A stretch of 64,000 bases of DNA, taken from positions 1-64,000 of the forward strand of contig NZ_CAKMHQ010000031.1 in the NCBI RefSeq assembly GCF_927312905.1. The letters are read 5' to 3'. Each line of letters opens with the position of its first letter. Position 1 is the first letter of the stretch. The stretch is from Candidatus Nitrotoga sp. 1052. GTDB taxonomy: Bacteria; Pseudomonadota; Gammaproteobacteria; Burkholderiales; Gallionellaceae. This document shows positions 40,585-50,441 of the stretch, piece after piece. Position numbers and translations under genes: made by a program. The notes under the pieces are model-generated. The model was not told where the DNA came from. It ran no database searches and worked only from the letters and a program-made list of their open reading frames with translations.

Positions 40585-40666
40585 CATTGATGCCCCCGCC
40601 TGTAGCGGATTGCCCAGTATCTCTTTAACACGATCTCTCAGAAAGAAACTCTTCCCACATACCAAA

Positions 40667-40694
40667 AAAATGGACACCCGAAGGTGTCCATTTT
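40667..40694. terminator. Bidirectional terminator between trpC and the porin gene
   Basis: A perfect 12-base stem AAAATGGACACC / GGTGTCCATTTT with a CGAA loop. It has A-rich and T-rich flanks on both sides, so it can end trpC on the plus strand and the porin gene on the minus strand. Confidence 0.88.
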
Positions 40695-40730
40695 AACTCT
40701 AACTACTAATCTTCGTTGGAAGACTTGTTC

Positions 40731-41822
40731 TTAGAACGAGTGCTTCATACCAACCGAGAATGCAGTCGGAGAATTACCAATCGCAGCCTGGCTGTAGGAG
40801 GTACCGCTGCTGTTCCAGCCTAACTGATAGGCAGCGTTTTGATCGTTATCCAACTTGGTCCACAAAGCATACATTGTGGTACGAATACTCATCTTGTGGT
40901 CATAACCGATAGTATATTGCTTTGCGCCAGTGTTTGAAGCGCCACTGATATGGTTATCAAGGTCGGTATACGACGCTTTAATTGCATCAGCAGGAGTCAT
41001 GTTGAATCTTCCGGACAGATGCCAGGAAGTGGTATCACCACTTAAATACTTGTCGCTGATCTTTTCATAAATACCGTTGATCGCGAATTGGTCAACGGAA
41101 TAGCCAAGAGCAGCTTTCCATGCATCGGAGTTCCTGGATGGATTAGCCGGTGCTGGACCATTGCTGTTGCTTTGATAAGCGGCAGTAGCGAAGAAAGGGC
41201 CAGAGTCAAACATACCAGCAAGTGAGTAACCTTCGTTGGTATTGTTGATAGTGTTTGAGCCAAAAGTACTTGATGTACTTTGTGGTGCGGTACCCTGCTG
41301 GTCGCCAAAATAAGAACCCGCAAAGCTGAAACCGGTGTAATTCGCAGAAGTGTAATTAACTGTGTTGTTCGTACGGATATCGTGAGCAATACCCATCAAG
41401 GAACGGTTATCAGCGATGGTATTGTGGAACATGTCCATGCGGCGGGTAGCCAGTTTGTAGGGAGTATCCATACGCCCCAACCTTACCGAACCCCATTGCT
41501 CGCCTTTCAGACCGGCGAAGGTATCACGGAAACCAAGGCCTGTTTGGGAACCTGGATTATCGTAAGGGCCTGCACCATTACCGATCGCGATTTGGCTTTC
41601 AACTTGCCAGATTGCGGACAGACCGCCACCCAGGGCTTCCGAACCCTTGAAACCGAGACGAGAGGCATTGCTGCCTACGCCTGAGCTATCCCTATGACCG
41701 TCATTATCGACAAAGTCGTAGGACACGTTTGCCTGACCATAAATGCTGACATCGGCCATTGCTGCTGAGGTCGCAAATACGCCCGCGACGGCTAGAGCAA
41801 TTAAACTTTTATTCATGTTCAT
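40731..41822 (-). CDS. Outer-membrane porin
   Basis: A 363-residue general porin of the betaproteobacterial Gram-negative porin family. A signal peptide ends AAMA at residue 23, followed by DVSIYGQANVSYDF, the usual first beta-strand. Alternating strand and loop segments such as SRLGFKGSEALGGGLSAIWQ and WGSVRLGRMDTPY follow. The C-terminal strand ends in Phe (MKHSF), the BAM recognition signal. The strong AAGGAG lies 8 bases before ATG 41822. Substrate range is unknown; family members form trimers that pass small solutes. Confidence 0.93.
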   Translation of the reverse strand: MNMNKSLIALAVAGVFATSAAMADVSIYGQANVSYDFVDNDGHRDSSGVGSNASRLGFKGSEALGGGLSAIWQVESQIAIGNGAGPYDNPGSQTGLGFRDTFAGLKGEQWGSVRLGRMDTPYKLATRRMDMFHNTIADNRSLMGIAHDIRTNNTVNYTSANYTGFSFAGSYFGDQQGTAPQSTSSTFGSNTINNTNEGYSLAGMFDSGPFFATAAYQSNSNGPAPANPSRNSDAWKAALGYSVDQFAINGIYEKISDKYLSGDTTSWHLSGRFNMTPADAIKASYTDLDNHISGASNTGAKQYTIGYDHKMSIRTTMYALWTKLDNDQNAAYQLGWNSSGTSYSQAAIGNSPTAFSVGMKHSF

Positions 41823-42333
41823 AAAATATTCTCCTTGATTTACTAAATTATTGGTTTTCCGGGAAAACCTCTCAAATTTAAAGCACTTATGAGAAGTCTG
41901 GCTATATTCTGACAGAGAGCTTTAGAGATAAGCAAGGTGCATGTTGTATTTTTGCAACAATATATAAATAAAAGAATTCCTCTAGTTTAAACAAATCAAG
42001 ATTTGTAATTTGCAAGAAGAAAATTGAAAGATAGTTTTAGTGTTGATATTATCATATTGATTATAATTATCCTATTAATCCGATCAGAAACGGATCAATA
42101 GGATTTGAGCTAATCACCATGAATTGCGGTGGCACTACCTCTATATTAATATCTAATTATTCGCCCAAATGCACGGCATGAAAACAATTCCGCCTCACTG
42201 TAATACAATACGCTAAATATTTAACCCCAAATTTTTGCTGCAAAACTGCGTAGTTGAAATGGAGTCTTGATTTTTAGTGGCGCTCTTTCTATCGGGCTAT
42301 CGAGATTGGTATAAAAATGCAAAGGAAAGTTCT
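41823..42333. other. AT-rich divergent region between porin and coq7
   Basis: 511 bases with no gene. The porin leader and promoter must lie here. A long inverted repeat sits at 42069-42104. I see no sigma-70 match good enough to call. Confidence 0.6.
42069..42104. repeat. 14-base inverted repeat in the porin-coq7 region
   Basis: Arms ATCCTATTAATCCG and CGGATCAATAGGAT with one mismatch and an 8-base loop. It lies about 250 bases upstream of the porin start. It could be an operator or the stem of a leader or small RNA. Confidence 0.7.
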
Positions 42334-42960
42334 GTGTTGAGTTTTGACAGCTTGATTATAAAATTCGACAAGAGCTTGCGCACTCTATTTAGCGAAGCGC
42401 AAAGTATTCGCCCTTTTCCTGATGCCGGTTTGCCGGATGCCGCATTAGACGAGAACGAGAAAAAGCTCGCAGCAGCGCTGATGCGAGTAAATCATAGCGG
42501 TGAGATTTGCGCTCAAGCATTATATCAAGGGCAAGCGCTGACGGCGCGTGACCCTGTGGTGCAGGAGGAATTGCAACAGACAGCGAACGAGGAGACCGAA
42601 CATCTGGCATGGACGTCGCGACGTGTGCATGAATTAGACGGCCATCTGAGCTTGCTCAATCCAATTTGGTATGGGAATTCGTTGGCCATCGGCGCGCTCG
42701 CCGGATTGCTAGGCGATAAATGGAATCTTGGATTTATGGCGGAAACCGAACGTCAGGTAGGTGCGCATTTGCAAAGTCATTTGGGGAGATTGCCAGAACA
42801 AGATATAAAAAGTCGTGCGGTTGTTCGGCAAATGCTCACTGATGAAGCCCGGCACGGGGATATTGCAGTGCAACTGGGTGGTGCGGAATTGCCACTGCCC
42901 ATAAAGTTGGCGATGCAAGCGAGCGCAAAGGTAATGACACAGACTGCATATTGGATATAG
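42334..42960 (+). CDS. coq7: Demethoxyubiquinone hydroxylase (Coq7 type)
   Basis: Adds the last ring hydroxyl in ubiquinone synthesis. The protein is 208 residues from GTG 42334, chosen because AAGGAAAG lies about 7 bases upstream and the text ([19 protein letters not shown]) then matches family starts; TTG 42337 is possible and the frame extends to 42277. The carboxylate-bridged di-iron ligands are visible in [21 protein letters not shown] and TDEARHGD. The C-terminus is hydrophobic, in line with membrane association. It is a single gene, divergent from the porin. Confidence 0.93.
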   Translation: MLSFDSLIIKFDKSLRTLFSEAQSIRPFPDAGLPDAALDENEKKLAAALMRVNHSGEICAQALYQGQALTARDPVVQEELQQTANEETEHLAWTSRRVHELDGHLSLLNPIWYGNSLAIGALAGLLGDKWNLGFMAETERQVGAHLQSHLGRLPEQDIKSRAVVRQMLTDEARHGDIAVQLGGAELPLPIKLAMQASAKVMTQTAYWI

Positions 42961-43655
42961 CTTGGTATTCTACAAAAAATTTTCGATAGAGTGATCAAGA
43001 CGCGCTTTCGCCCTGCTTCCTCTGTACCGTAGTTACGTCTTCCCTCAAACCGGCCTTTTAAGATTGCAGATTTCTCCAGTTATCCTGCCAAGGCCATCCT
43101 AGACAGTATACCGCACCTCTGAATCTATCTAATTATAAATTGAAGCATGCCTATCCGGTTGATACCCAAGGTTACTATAGGGCACCTCTAAAAATTCACC
43201 ACCAATCGCTCCTGAGGCACCAGTTACGGCCAGAACTTTGGGATAATACGTCCATCATCCCTCTACCCGATCTTTTCATACTCGCTCCCCCATGCCCCGG
43301 TTTTTTTGATGTTGAGACACGTACCGCCAAGTTGACGGCGATGGTCGCCAATGGGATAGGTGCGCCCGCTATGGCATAAAACAGGGGAAGCCTACCGAAA
43401 AAAGCACTGTTTTGGCATTTGATTAGCTCGGAAATCAGGTGGCGTCCTGAACAAACCAGGAAGTATTTAAACTTGGCGGAATTCGGCGCAATTTATTTTA
43501 TAGAGGTGCCCATAAGCGGTTTAGTGTTTTGATGCTCGATTAGAATTGCCGTCATCTGATGATTTAGAGTGACAGGGGCAAAGCACGTTAGCGGATTGAT
43601 TCGAACTGTAATGGCTAAAAAATCCTGAATGACTACATTGATGCGATAATATTTT
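42961..43655. other. Gene-free region between coq7 and relA
   Basis: 695 bases, about half of which is the inverted-repeat element at 43180-43511. The 79-codon frame at 43140-43379 crosses the element edge and is not called as a gene. The relA promoter must lie within 43512-43655, but no clear match is visible. Confidence 0.6.
43180..43511. mobile_element. 332-base element with terminal inverted repeats (MITE or deleted IS)
   Basis: The left end GGGCACCTCTAAAAATT and the right end (read inward) GGGCACCTCTATAAAAT form terminal inverted repeats. Each side is flanked by ATA (43177-43179 and 43512-43514), a possible 3-base target duplication. Inside, one frame reads FFDVETRTAKLTAM, which faintly resembles an IS5-type transposase, so this may be an internally deleted IS. 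The same end sequence occurs alone at 36438-36453. Confidence 0.65.
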
Positions 43656-45638
43656 ATGGTTTCCGTTCAACAAAAACTTTCTTCCTCGTCAGGAGATCTC
43701 GATTCCTGGCTTGATTCCTTATCAAAAACTTTTGTTTCTGCAGAAGTCAGGGTGATCCGCCATGCCTGCGAATTGGCTGAGCCACTTTATGCCGGGCAAG
43801 TCGAACTGACAGGCGCACCCCTGTTTCAGCACGCGCTTGGTGCGGCATCTATCCTGATTGGTTTGAATATGGATTTTGAAACCGTAGCCGCCGCCATCAT
43901 GCATGCGGTGCCCAAGTATATGGACAACTGGGCTGAAGCTTTGGAAACACGTTTTAGCGCTAATGTAAGTCATTTGGTTGAAGGTATTTCGCGCATTGAG
44001 CAAATCCGGGAATTCAGCGAGATGCAAGGCGTGCATAAAAAAGAAAAGAAAAAAGGTGATAGCAGCCAGCAGATAGAAAGTTTGCGAAAAATGGTTCTGT
44101 CCATGGTGGAAGACATTCGGGTGGTGTTGATCAAGCTTGCTGAGCGAACCCAGACTATGCGTTGCTTGTCAGGTGCCAGCGAAGATCAGCAAAAGCTGGT
44201 TGCGCTTGAAACGCAGGGTATTTTTGCGCCATTGGCAAACCGTCTCGGCGTATGGCAAATAAAATGGGAACTGGAAGACCTTTCTCTGCGCTATCTGGAA
44301 CCGGATATGTACAAGAAAGTGGCTATGCTGCTGGATGAACGCCGCGTAGATCGCGAACAATATATCGCGGATGTATTGACTCAGTTGAGGCTGGAGCTGA
44401 GTCAGGCAGGCATCAAGGCGGAGGTGGCAGGACGGCCAAAGCATATCTTCAGTATTATCAATAAGATGAAGCGCAAGCAAATAGATTTCAGCGATCTCTA
44501 TGATGTGCGCGCAGTGCGGATTCTGGTGAATGACGTCAAGGATTGTTATGCGGCACTTGGGCTGGTGCATAACTTGTGGCAGCCTATTTCCAGTGAATTT
44601 GATGATTACATTGCGCATCCCAAGAGCAACGACTATCGCTCATTGCATACGGCTGTGGTCGGTCCGCGCAACTTGACACTTGAGGTGCAGATACGAACTT
44701 TTGAGATGCATCAGCATTCGGAATTAGGAGTCGCTGCCCACTGGCGATATAAAGAGGGCGTAAAATCGGACGTCAGGTTCGATGAGCAGATTGTTTTGCT
44801 GCGCCAGATTCTGGAATGGAAAGAAGATGTAACTGACAGTGGTGACATGCTGGCGCAATTCAGGAATGAATTATTTCATGATCAGGTTTATGTGCTTACG
44901 CCTCAGGGGAAGGTAATCAATTTGCCCAAGGGCGCGACCCCGGTGGATTTTGCCTATGCTTTGCATACGGATTTGGGACACCGTACGCGCGGCGCCAAGG
45001 TGGATGGCAGCATAGTGCCTCTCAATTACAAGTTGCAACACGGGCAACGGGTGGAGATTTTGGCTGCCAAGCAGGGCTCGCCGAGCCGGGACTGGCTTAA
45101 TCCTGCTCACGGTTATTTGCAAAGTCAGCGAGCCCGGGCCAAGGTGCGGCACTGGTTCAAGTACCAGAGTTTCGATGAGCATGTTTCTCAGGGCAGGACG
45201 CAGTTGGATCGCGAACTGCACCGACTAGGCGTTACCTCTTTAAATCAGGAAAAAATCGCGCAAAAATTGCATTTTCACAAGTTGGAAAACTTACTGGCAG
45301 CAATCGGGCGGGGCGATGTCACACAGCGACATCTTGTTCTCGCCATCCAGGACGAGATGCCAGCCAGGACAGAAGAAATAATAAAACCAATTGCCGCTAG
45401 GTCTACTGCTGCACGCTCATCCCCCACGGACATCCTGGTTGAAGGCGTGGGTAATTTGCTGACCAGAATAGCCAAATGTTGCAAGCCCGTGCCGCTGGAT
45501 TCGATTGTTGGATATGTCACGCGCGACCGGGGAGTAACGATTCATCGCAAGGATTGTTCATTCATGCTGCACTTGCCGGAAAACAGGTGCGACCGTATGC
45601 TTAGTGCGCAATGGGTAAGTCAAAAAGCACTACCTTGA
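43656..45638 (+). CDS. relA: GTP pyrophosphokinase RelA (lacks ACT domain)
   Basis: Makes (p)ppGpp on stalled ribosomes. The HD hydrolase region is degenerate: H83-A84 stands where SpoT has His-Asp, so hydrolysis is unlikely. The synthetase domain has YDVRAVRILVNDVKDCY and EFDDYIAHPKSNDYRSLHT (EFDD at 314-317, the RelA-type acidic motif). The TGS domain begins near residue 408. A cysteine-bearing zinc-finger region CCKPVPLDSIVGYVTRDRG lies close to the end. The protein stops at 660 residues, about 80 short of usual RelA, and the C-terminal ACT domain is absent. I found no ACT-like sequence in the following 200 bases. Confidence 0.9.
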   Translation: MVSVQQKLSSSSGDLDSWLDSLSKTFVSAEVRVIRHACELAEPLYAGQVELTGAPLFQHALGAASILIGLNMDFETVAAAIMHAVPKYMDNWAEALETRFSANVSHLVEGISRIEQIREFSEMQGVHKKEKKKGDSSQQIESLRKMVLSMVEDIRVVLIKLAERTQTMRCLSGASEDQQKLVALETQGIFAPLANRLGVWQIKWELEDLSLRYLEPDMYKKVAMLLDERRVDREQYIADVLTQLRLELSQAGIKAEVAGRPKHIFSIINKMKRKQIDFSDLYDVRAVRILVNDVKDCYAALGLVHNLWQPISSEFDDYIAHPKSNDYRSLHTAVVGPRNLTLEVQIRTFEMHQHSELGVAAHWRYKEGVKSDVRFDEQIVLLRQILEWKEDVTDSGDMLAQFRNELFHDQVYVLTPQGKVINLPKGATPVDFAYALHTDLGHRTRGAKVDGSIVPLNYKLQHGQRVEILAAKQGSPSRDWLNPAHGYLQSQRARAKVRHWFKYQSFDEHVSQGRTQLDRELHRLGVTSLNQEKIAQKLHFHKLENLLAAIGRGDVTQRHLVLAIQDEMPARTEEIIKPIAARSTAARSSPTDILVEGVGNLLTRIAKCCKPVPLDSIVGYVTRDRGVTIHRKDCSFMLHLPENRCDRMLSAQWVSQKALP

Positions 45639-45842
45639 CTGGTTGATATTGAGTAAAAGTCTATGACCGTCATGATTTGAGATGTTTGTCCACCTTAAAG
45701 AGAACGATATTGCATGCCTTCGAGAATATTCTTGACTGCCCAGCCTCGTATTGACAGCAGCCAGTTATAAAATGGAATTGGCGAAGTCATAATCGTAGTT
45801 TTAGCACGGCCTAATTTTGGCGGATTCAAGTTCGAACCGCAC

Positions 45843-48095
45843 CTACTCTTGTCTTACGCAATCCACATAATAGCGCGGCCCGTCACTATCCTCATTTGCC
45901 ACCAAGCCATGAATGTCACTCTCAAATCCTGGAAATTTCTGATTAAAGTCTCGCGCAAATTTGAGGTAGTCCACGATGGTTTTGTTGAAGCGCTCTCCCG
46001 GGATGAGTAGCGGAATGCCTGGTGGATAAGGCGTCAACAGCACGCTGGTGATGCGTCCTTCCAGTTCGTCAATCGATACGCGGTCAATCTCGCCGTGCGC
46101 CATTTTAGCGAAGGCGTCGGACGGCTTCATGGCGGGCTCCATGTTGGAAAGGTACATCTCGGTGGTTAACCGAGCTACGTCATTGATCTTGTAAATGCCG
46201 TGAATATTGTCGCACAGGTCACGGAGGCCGATCTTCTCATAGCGTGCGTATTTGGCGACAAATTCGGGCAGCACGCGCCATAGTGGCTGATTCTTGTCAT
46301 AGTCATCCTTGAATTGCTGCAACTCGGTTACCATGGTATTCCAGCGTCCCTTGGTGATGCCAATGGTGAACATAATGAAGAAAGAGTAGAGGCCGGTCTT
46401 TTCCACCACAACACCATTTTCCGCCAAGTACTTGGTGACAATGGCAGCCGGAATGCCGGAATCGGCGAAGTCTCCTCCGACATCCAGCCCCGGGGTGATA
46501 ATGGTGGCCTTGATCGGGTCGAGCATGTTGAAGCCAGGCGCCAGGTTGCCGAAGCCATGCCAGCGATCATCTGCACCCAGCATCCAGTCCGTGCGCGAGG
46601 CCATGCCTTCTTCGGCGAGATAGTCCGGCCCCCAAACTTTGAACCACCAATCCACACCCCACTCTTCATCCACCTTGCGCATGGCACGACGAAAATCGAG
46701 CGCTTCAGCAATGGATTCTTCTACCAGAGCGGTGCCGCCGGGAGGCTCCATCATTGCGGCAGCCACATCGCATGACGCGATAATGGCGTACTGCGGGCTG
46801 GTAGAGGTATGCATCATATAGGCTTCGTTGAAGCAGTCGCGATCGAGTTTGCGCATTTCGCTGTCCTGCACCAAAATCTGTGAGGCTTGACTCAATCCGG
46901 CCAGCATTTTGTGTGTCGATTGTGTGGAAAACACCATGGATTCTTTGCACGGCTTACGGCCTTGGCCTATGGCGTGCATATCCTTGTAGAAATCATGAAA
47001 GGCGGCGTGCGGTAACCATGCCTCGTCGAAAAGCAGGGTATCAATTTGTCCATCCAGCATCTGCTTGAGGGTTTCCACGTTGTACAACACACCATCGTAA
47101 GTACTCTGAGTGATAGTCAGGATGCGCGGCTTTTGCTTTTTATCCTTGATGAACGGATTTGCATCGATCTTGCGCTGGATAGTCTCAATTTTAAACTCGT
47201 CCAGTGAAATCGGTCCAATGATGCCGAAATGATTACGTGTCGGCATCAGGAATACTGGTATTGCGCCAGTCATAATGATCGAATGCAAGATGGATTTATG
47301 ACAGTTGCGATCCACCACTACGATGTCATCTGGTGCAACGGTGGAATGCCATACGATTTTATTTGATGTAGAGGTGCCGTTAGTCACAAAGAATAGGTGG
47401 TCGCAACTGAAAATACGCGCTGCATTTCGCTCGCTGGCTGCTACCGGTCCGGTATGGTCGAGCAGCTGACCCAGCTCGTCGACTGAGTTGCACACGTCTG
47501 CACGCAACATATTTTCACCAAAAAACTGGTGAAACATTCGACCTACCGGCGATTTCAGGAAAGCCACCCCGCCCGAATGGCCGGGGCAATGCCAGGAATA
47601 GGAACCATCTTGCGCGTAATTAACCAGGGCGCGGAAAAACGGCGGGGCGAGCGAGTCAAGATATAATCGGGCTTCACGGATGATGTGCCGCGCCACAAAT
47701 TCCGGCGTGTCTTCATGCATATGAATGAATCCGTGCAATTCGCGCAGGATATCATTCGGGATATGGCGTGAAGTACGCGTTTCGCCGTATAGATAGATGG
47801 GGATATCGGCATTTTTAAAGCGGATCTCTTCCACGAAAGCGCGTATGCTTTTCAGCGCGATTGCCGTCTCTTCTTTGCTGCCGCCGCCGAATTCCTCATC
47901 GTCAATCGATAGCAAAAAGGCTGAAGCCCGGCTTTGCTGCTGCGCAAATGAAGTCAAATCCCCGTAGCTGGTTATACCCAGCACCTCCATGCCTTCTTTC
48001 TGGATGGCACCGGCCAAAGCGCGAACGCTCAGGCCACTGGAATTTTCCGAGCGGAAATCCTCGTCGATGATGATGATGGGAAAATCAAATTTCAT
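45843..48095 (-). CDS. Orn/Lys/Arg decarboxylase, PLP-dependent
   Basis: A 750-residue group III decarboxylase. The N-terminal receiver-like wing domain (about 1-130) is followed by the PLP core with CPGHSGGVAFLKSP, TNGTSTSNK and the Schiff-base lysine in QSTHKMLAGLS (near residue 396). The C-terminal domain includes LLTPYPPGIPLLIPGERF. Length is near AdiA (about 755) and LdcI (about 715). These enzymes make agmatine, cadaverine or putrescine for polyamine supply or acid defence; the substrate cannot be fixed from sequence alone. AGGAG lies 6 bases before the ATG. No antiporter gene is adjacent, which favours a biosynthetic role. Confidence 0.9.
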   Translation of the reverse strand: MKFDFPIIIIDEDFRSENSSGLSVRALAGAIQKEGMEVLGITSYGDLTSFAQQQSRASAFLLSIDDEEFGGGSKEETAIALKSIRAFVEEIRFKNADIPIYLYGETRTSRHIPNDILRELHGFIHMHEDTPEFVARHIIREARLYLDSLAPPFFRALVNYAQDGSYSWHCPGHSGGVAFLKSPVGRMFHQFFGENMLRADVCNSVDELGQLLDHTGPVAASERNAARIFSCDHLFFVTNGTSTSNKIVWHSTVAPDDIVVVDRNCHKSILHSIIMTGAIPVFLMPTRNHFGIIGPISLDEFKIETIQRKIDANPFIKDKKQKPRILTITQSTYDGVLYNVETLKQMLDGQIDTLLFDEAWLPHAAFHDFYKDMHAIGQGRKPCKESMVFSTQSTHKMLAGLSQASQILVQDSEMRKLDRDCFNEAYMMHTSTSPQYAIIASCDVAAAMMEPPGGTALVEESIAEALDFRRAMRKVDEEWGVDWWFKVWGPDYLAEEGMASRTDWMLGADDRWHGFGNLAPGFNMLDPIKATIITPGLDVGGDFADSGIPAAIVTKYLAENGVVVEKTGLYSFFIMFTIGITKGRWNTMVTELQQFKDDYDKNQPLWRVLPEFVAKYARYEKIGLRDLCDNIHGIYKINDVARLTTEMYLSNMEPAMKPSDAFAKMAHGEIDRVSIDELEGRITSVLLTPYPPGIPLLIPGERFNKTIVDYLKFARDFNQKFPGFESDIHGLVANEDSDGPRYYVDCVRQE

Positions 48096-48290
48096 TCAGT
48101 GCTCCTTGGTGGGGAATATCTGCCGGGCAGCGAGTTGGTGCCGATTGTCGCAGATTTAGATAATGTGGTTAGTGTTAAATAACATTAAGAACTATGCTAT
48201 CCGGTAACGCGAATACAAGGATTGCCAGCTGCATTTACGGGGATGATTAAACCGGGATTTATCAAAAAGTTTAATGCTATTCTGGTGCAG

Positions 48291-48512
48291 TTAGTCGCGC
48301 GGGGGGTAGGGGTTTTTCAGGGCGTTAACCAGCTCAGTCAGTACCGCGCGAAACTGCTGTTCGTCACAACCCATTAGTACTGCATCCTCCAGCGCATCTT
48401 GGCAGATTTGGCGGATTTCCTCCATGTTCTCGCTCAGCACCTTGTTCTTTTCCACGCAGGCGACCACCTCGCCAGTGGGGCTGAGCCAAATGGTTTGGGG
48501 ATAGGATGCCAT
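48291..48512 (-). CDS. Conserved small hypothetical protein
   Basis: 73 residues from ATG 48512 (the frame extends to 48548). It starts MASYPQTIWLSPTGEVVACV and has a helical centre rich in Glu (ENMEEIRQICQDALEDAVLM). It ends NPYPPRD. A GAGG lies about 10 bases before the ATG. I know of no function. It sits between dcd and the decarboxylase gene on the same strand and reads as a true protein rather than a chance frame. It has no membrane span and no metal-binding pattern; two cysteines lie in the centre. Confidence 0.6.
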   Translation of the reverse strand: MASYPQTIWLSPTGEVVACVEKNKVLSENMEEIRQICQDALEDAVLMGCDEQQFRAVLTELVNALKNPYPPRD

Positions 48513-48580
48513 TAAATTTATGCCTCTATATGATTCAGTAGAATTCAATGAATGGGTGGAACGTAACCATGCATCTGATT

Positions 48581-49147
48581 TTATATTTTGGGTAGTGTAA
48601 CCCCAACCTGCCCCTGATACTTGCCGCCCCTATCCTTGTATGAGACTTCGCATACTTCGTCGGATTCGAAGAAAATCACCTGCGCCACGCCCTCATTGGC
48701 GTAAATTTTTGCCGGTAAAGGTGTGGTATTGGAAAACTCCAGCGTTACATAACCCTCCCATTCTGGTTCTAACGGTGTGACATTGACGATAATGCCGCAC
48801 CGCGCGTAGGTAGATTTACCCAGGCAAATGGTCAGTACGTTGCGGGGGATGCGGAAGTGTTCCACGGTGCGTGCCAGCGCGAAAGAGTTGGGCGGGATGA
48901 TGCAATAGTCGCTCTTAAGCTCGACGAAAGAGTTGGCATCGAAATTTTTCGGGTCGACAATGGTGCTATTGATGTTGGTAAATAGTTTGAATTCGTCTGA
49001 GCAACGGATGTCATAACCGTAGCTCGACGTGCCATATGACACGATACGCTGGCCATTTCTTTCTTTCACCTGCCCGGGTTCGAACGGCTCGATCATGCCG
49101 TGCTCTTTGGCCATGTGACGTATCCACTTGTCTGATTTAATGCTCAT
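48581..49147 (-). CDS. dcd: dCTP deaminase
   Basis: Deaminates dCTP to dUTP, the main source of dUMP for thymidylate synthesis in proteobacteria. The 188-residue protein shows SSYGYDIRC near the N-terminus, then [41 protein letters not shown] and the C-terminal [10 protein letters not shown]. The catalytic Glu is the one in TPLEPEWEG. Length and motifs match Dcd. It lies 85 bases upstream of the apbC stop on the same strand. Confidence 0.96.
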   Translation of the reverse strand: MSIKSDKWIRHMAKEHGMIEPFEPGQVKERNGQRIVSYGTSSYGYDIRCSDEFKLFTNINSTIVDPKNFDANSFVELKSDYCIIPPNSFALARTVEHFRIPRNVLTICLGKSTYARCGIIVNVTPLEPEWEGYVTLEFSNTTPLPAKIYANEGVAQVIFFESDEVCEVSYKDRGGKYQGQVGVTLPKI

Positions 49148-49232
49148 GTTTAGTTTGATGCAGAAGTTATGGTCAAGGGAGCAGAATGAAAATATAAATG
49201 CTTTATGACACGTTGCACATTATGTTTTCGCA

Positions 49233-50327
49233 TTACGTCTTCTGCATCACAATTTTAGGGAATGCCGCGCTATAGTCTTGCGCCATTTCAGCAATTTTCA
49301 CCGCCAGATGCCGCGCAATCTGCTTGTACTCCTTGGCAATTGCACCATCGGGGTCGGCCACAACGGTAGGTTTGCCGGAATCGGCCTGCTCGCGAATGCG
49401 GATGTCCAAAGGCAATGAACCGAGAAACTCTACTTTGTAGTCGTTACACATCTTTTCAGCTCCGCCGCTCCCGAAGATGTGTTCCTCATGCCCGCATTTC
49501 GAGCAGATGTGCGTGCTCATGTTTTCCACGATACCAAGTATTTTAATGCTCACCTTCTCGAACATCTTGAGTCCCTTGCGCGCATCCATCAGTGCGATGT
49601 CCTGGGGAGTGGTCACGATGATCGCCCCGGTCACTGGTACTTTTTGCGACAGAGTCAGCTGGATATCGCCAGTGCCGGGCGGCATGTCCACCACCAGATA
49701 GTCCAGCTCATCCCAGCGCGTCTGATTCAACAATTGATCCAGCGCCTGAGTGACCATCGGGCCGCGCCAGACCATCGGCACATCCTCGCCTTGAATCATG
49801 AAGCCGATGGACATGACCTGTAGTCCATGTCCCTGCATAGGCTCGACCGACTTGCCATCGCGCGATACGGGCTCGCCTTTGATGCCCATCATGGTGGGTA
49901 GGGAAGGGCCGTAAATATCCGCATCCAGAATCCCGACGCGGGCACCTTCCGCAGCCAGGGCCAGCGCCAGATTCACCGCCGTAGTGGATTTACCCACACC
50001 ACCTTTGCCGCTGGCCACCGCAATAATATTCTTTACCCCATCAACCAGCTTTACGCCGCGCTGCACAGCATGGGGCACTACCTTGCTGCTCACATTCACG
50101 GAAAGAGTGTTGATACCTGGTAAAGCGCTACGCAGGTGATTTTCTACCATCATACGTATCTCGTCCCACACGCTTTTCGCAGGGTAGCCAAGCAGAATGT
50201 CGAGCGATAAATTATCGCCACTGATCTTTATATTTTTTACCGACTTGCCCGCTACAAAATCTTTTTTTGTGTTGGGGTCAATCAACTTTGTCAGTGCGGC
50301 CTGTATGTCTGTGTCGGTAAAACTCAT
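49233..50327 (-). CDS. apbC: Iron-sulfur cluster carrier ATPase ApbC/Mrp
   Basis: A P-loop ATPase that delivers 4Fe-4S clusters. The protein is 364 residues from ATG 50327, with AGGAG 6 bases upstream; the frame begins at 50342. The MIP18 (DUF59) domain fills residues 1-90. The deviant Walker A GKGGVGKSTTAVNLA follows, then Walker-like DMPPGTGD, and the cluster-binding pair CSKC near residue 270. It is divergent from metG, with 114 bases between the starts, an arrangement also known in other proteobacteria. Confidence 0.95.
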   Translation of the reverse strand: MSFTDTDIQAALTKLIDPNTKKDFVAGKSVKNIKISGDNLSLDILLGYPAKSVWDEIRMMVENHLRSALPGINTLSVNVSSKVVPHAVQRGVKLVDGVKNIIAVASGKGGVGKSTTAVNLALALAAEGARVGILDADIYGPSLPTMMGIKGEPVSRDGKSVEPMQGHGLQVMSIGFMIQGEDVPMVWRGPMVTQALDQLLNQTRWDELDYLVVDMPPGTGDIQLTLSQKVPVTGAIIVTTPQDIALMDARKGLKMFEKVSIKILGIVENMSTHICSKCGHEEHIFGSGGAEKMCNDYKVEFLGSLPLDIRIREQADSGKPTVVADPDGAIAKEYKQIARHLAVKIAEMAQDYSAAFPKIVMQKT

Positions 50328-50441
50328 GTGCTGCTCCTGCAATTAAAACGATAGGGGGCAAGCATTCTACCCAAGATTCCCCGTCACGCCTATAGTTCAA
50401 TTTTGCTACAATTACGGCCCTTTACAAGGGGTTTTCCATTT

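Noticed and set aside
43140-43379. A 79-codon frame as a gene
   Set aside because: It crosses the edge of the inverted-repeat element and lacks a ribosome site; part of it may be transposase debris.
45815-45842. A TTCGAACC string that could suggest a tRNA T-loop
   Set aside because: No acceptor stem, D arm or anticodon arm can be drawn around it on either strand.
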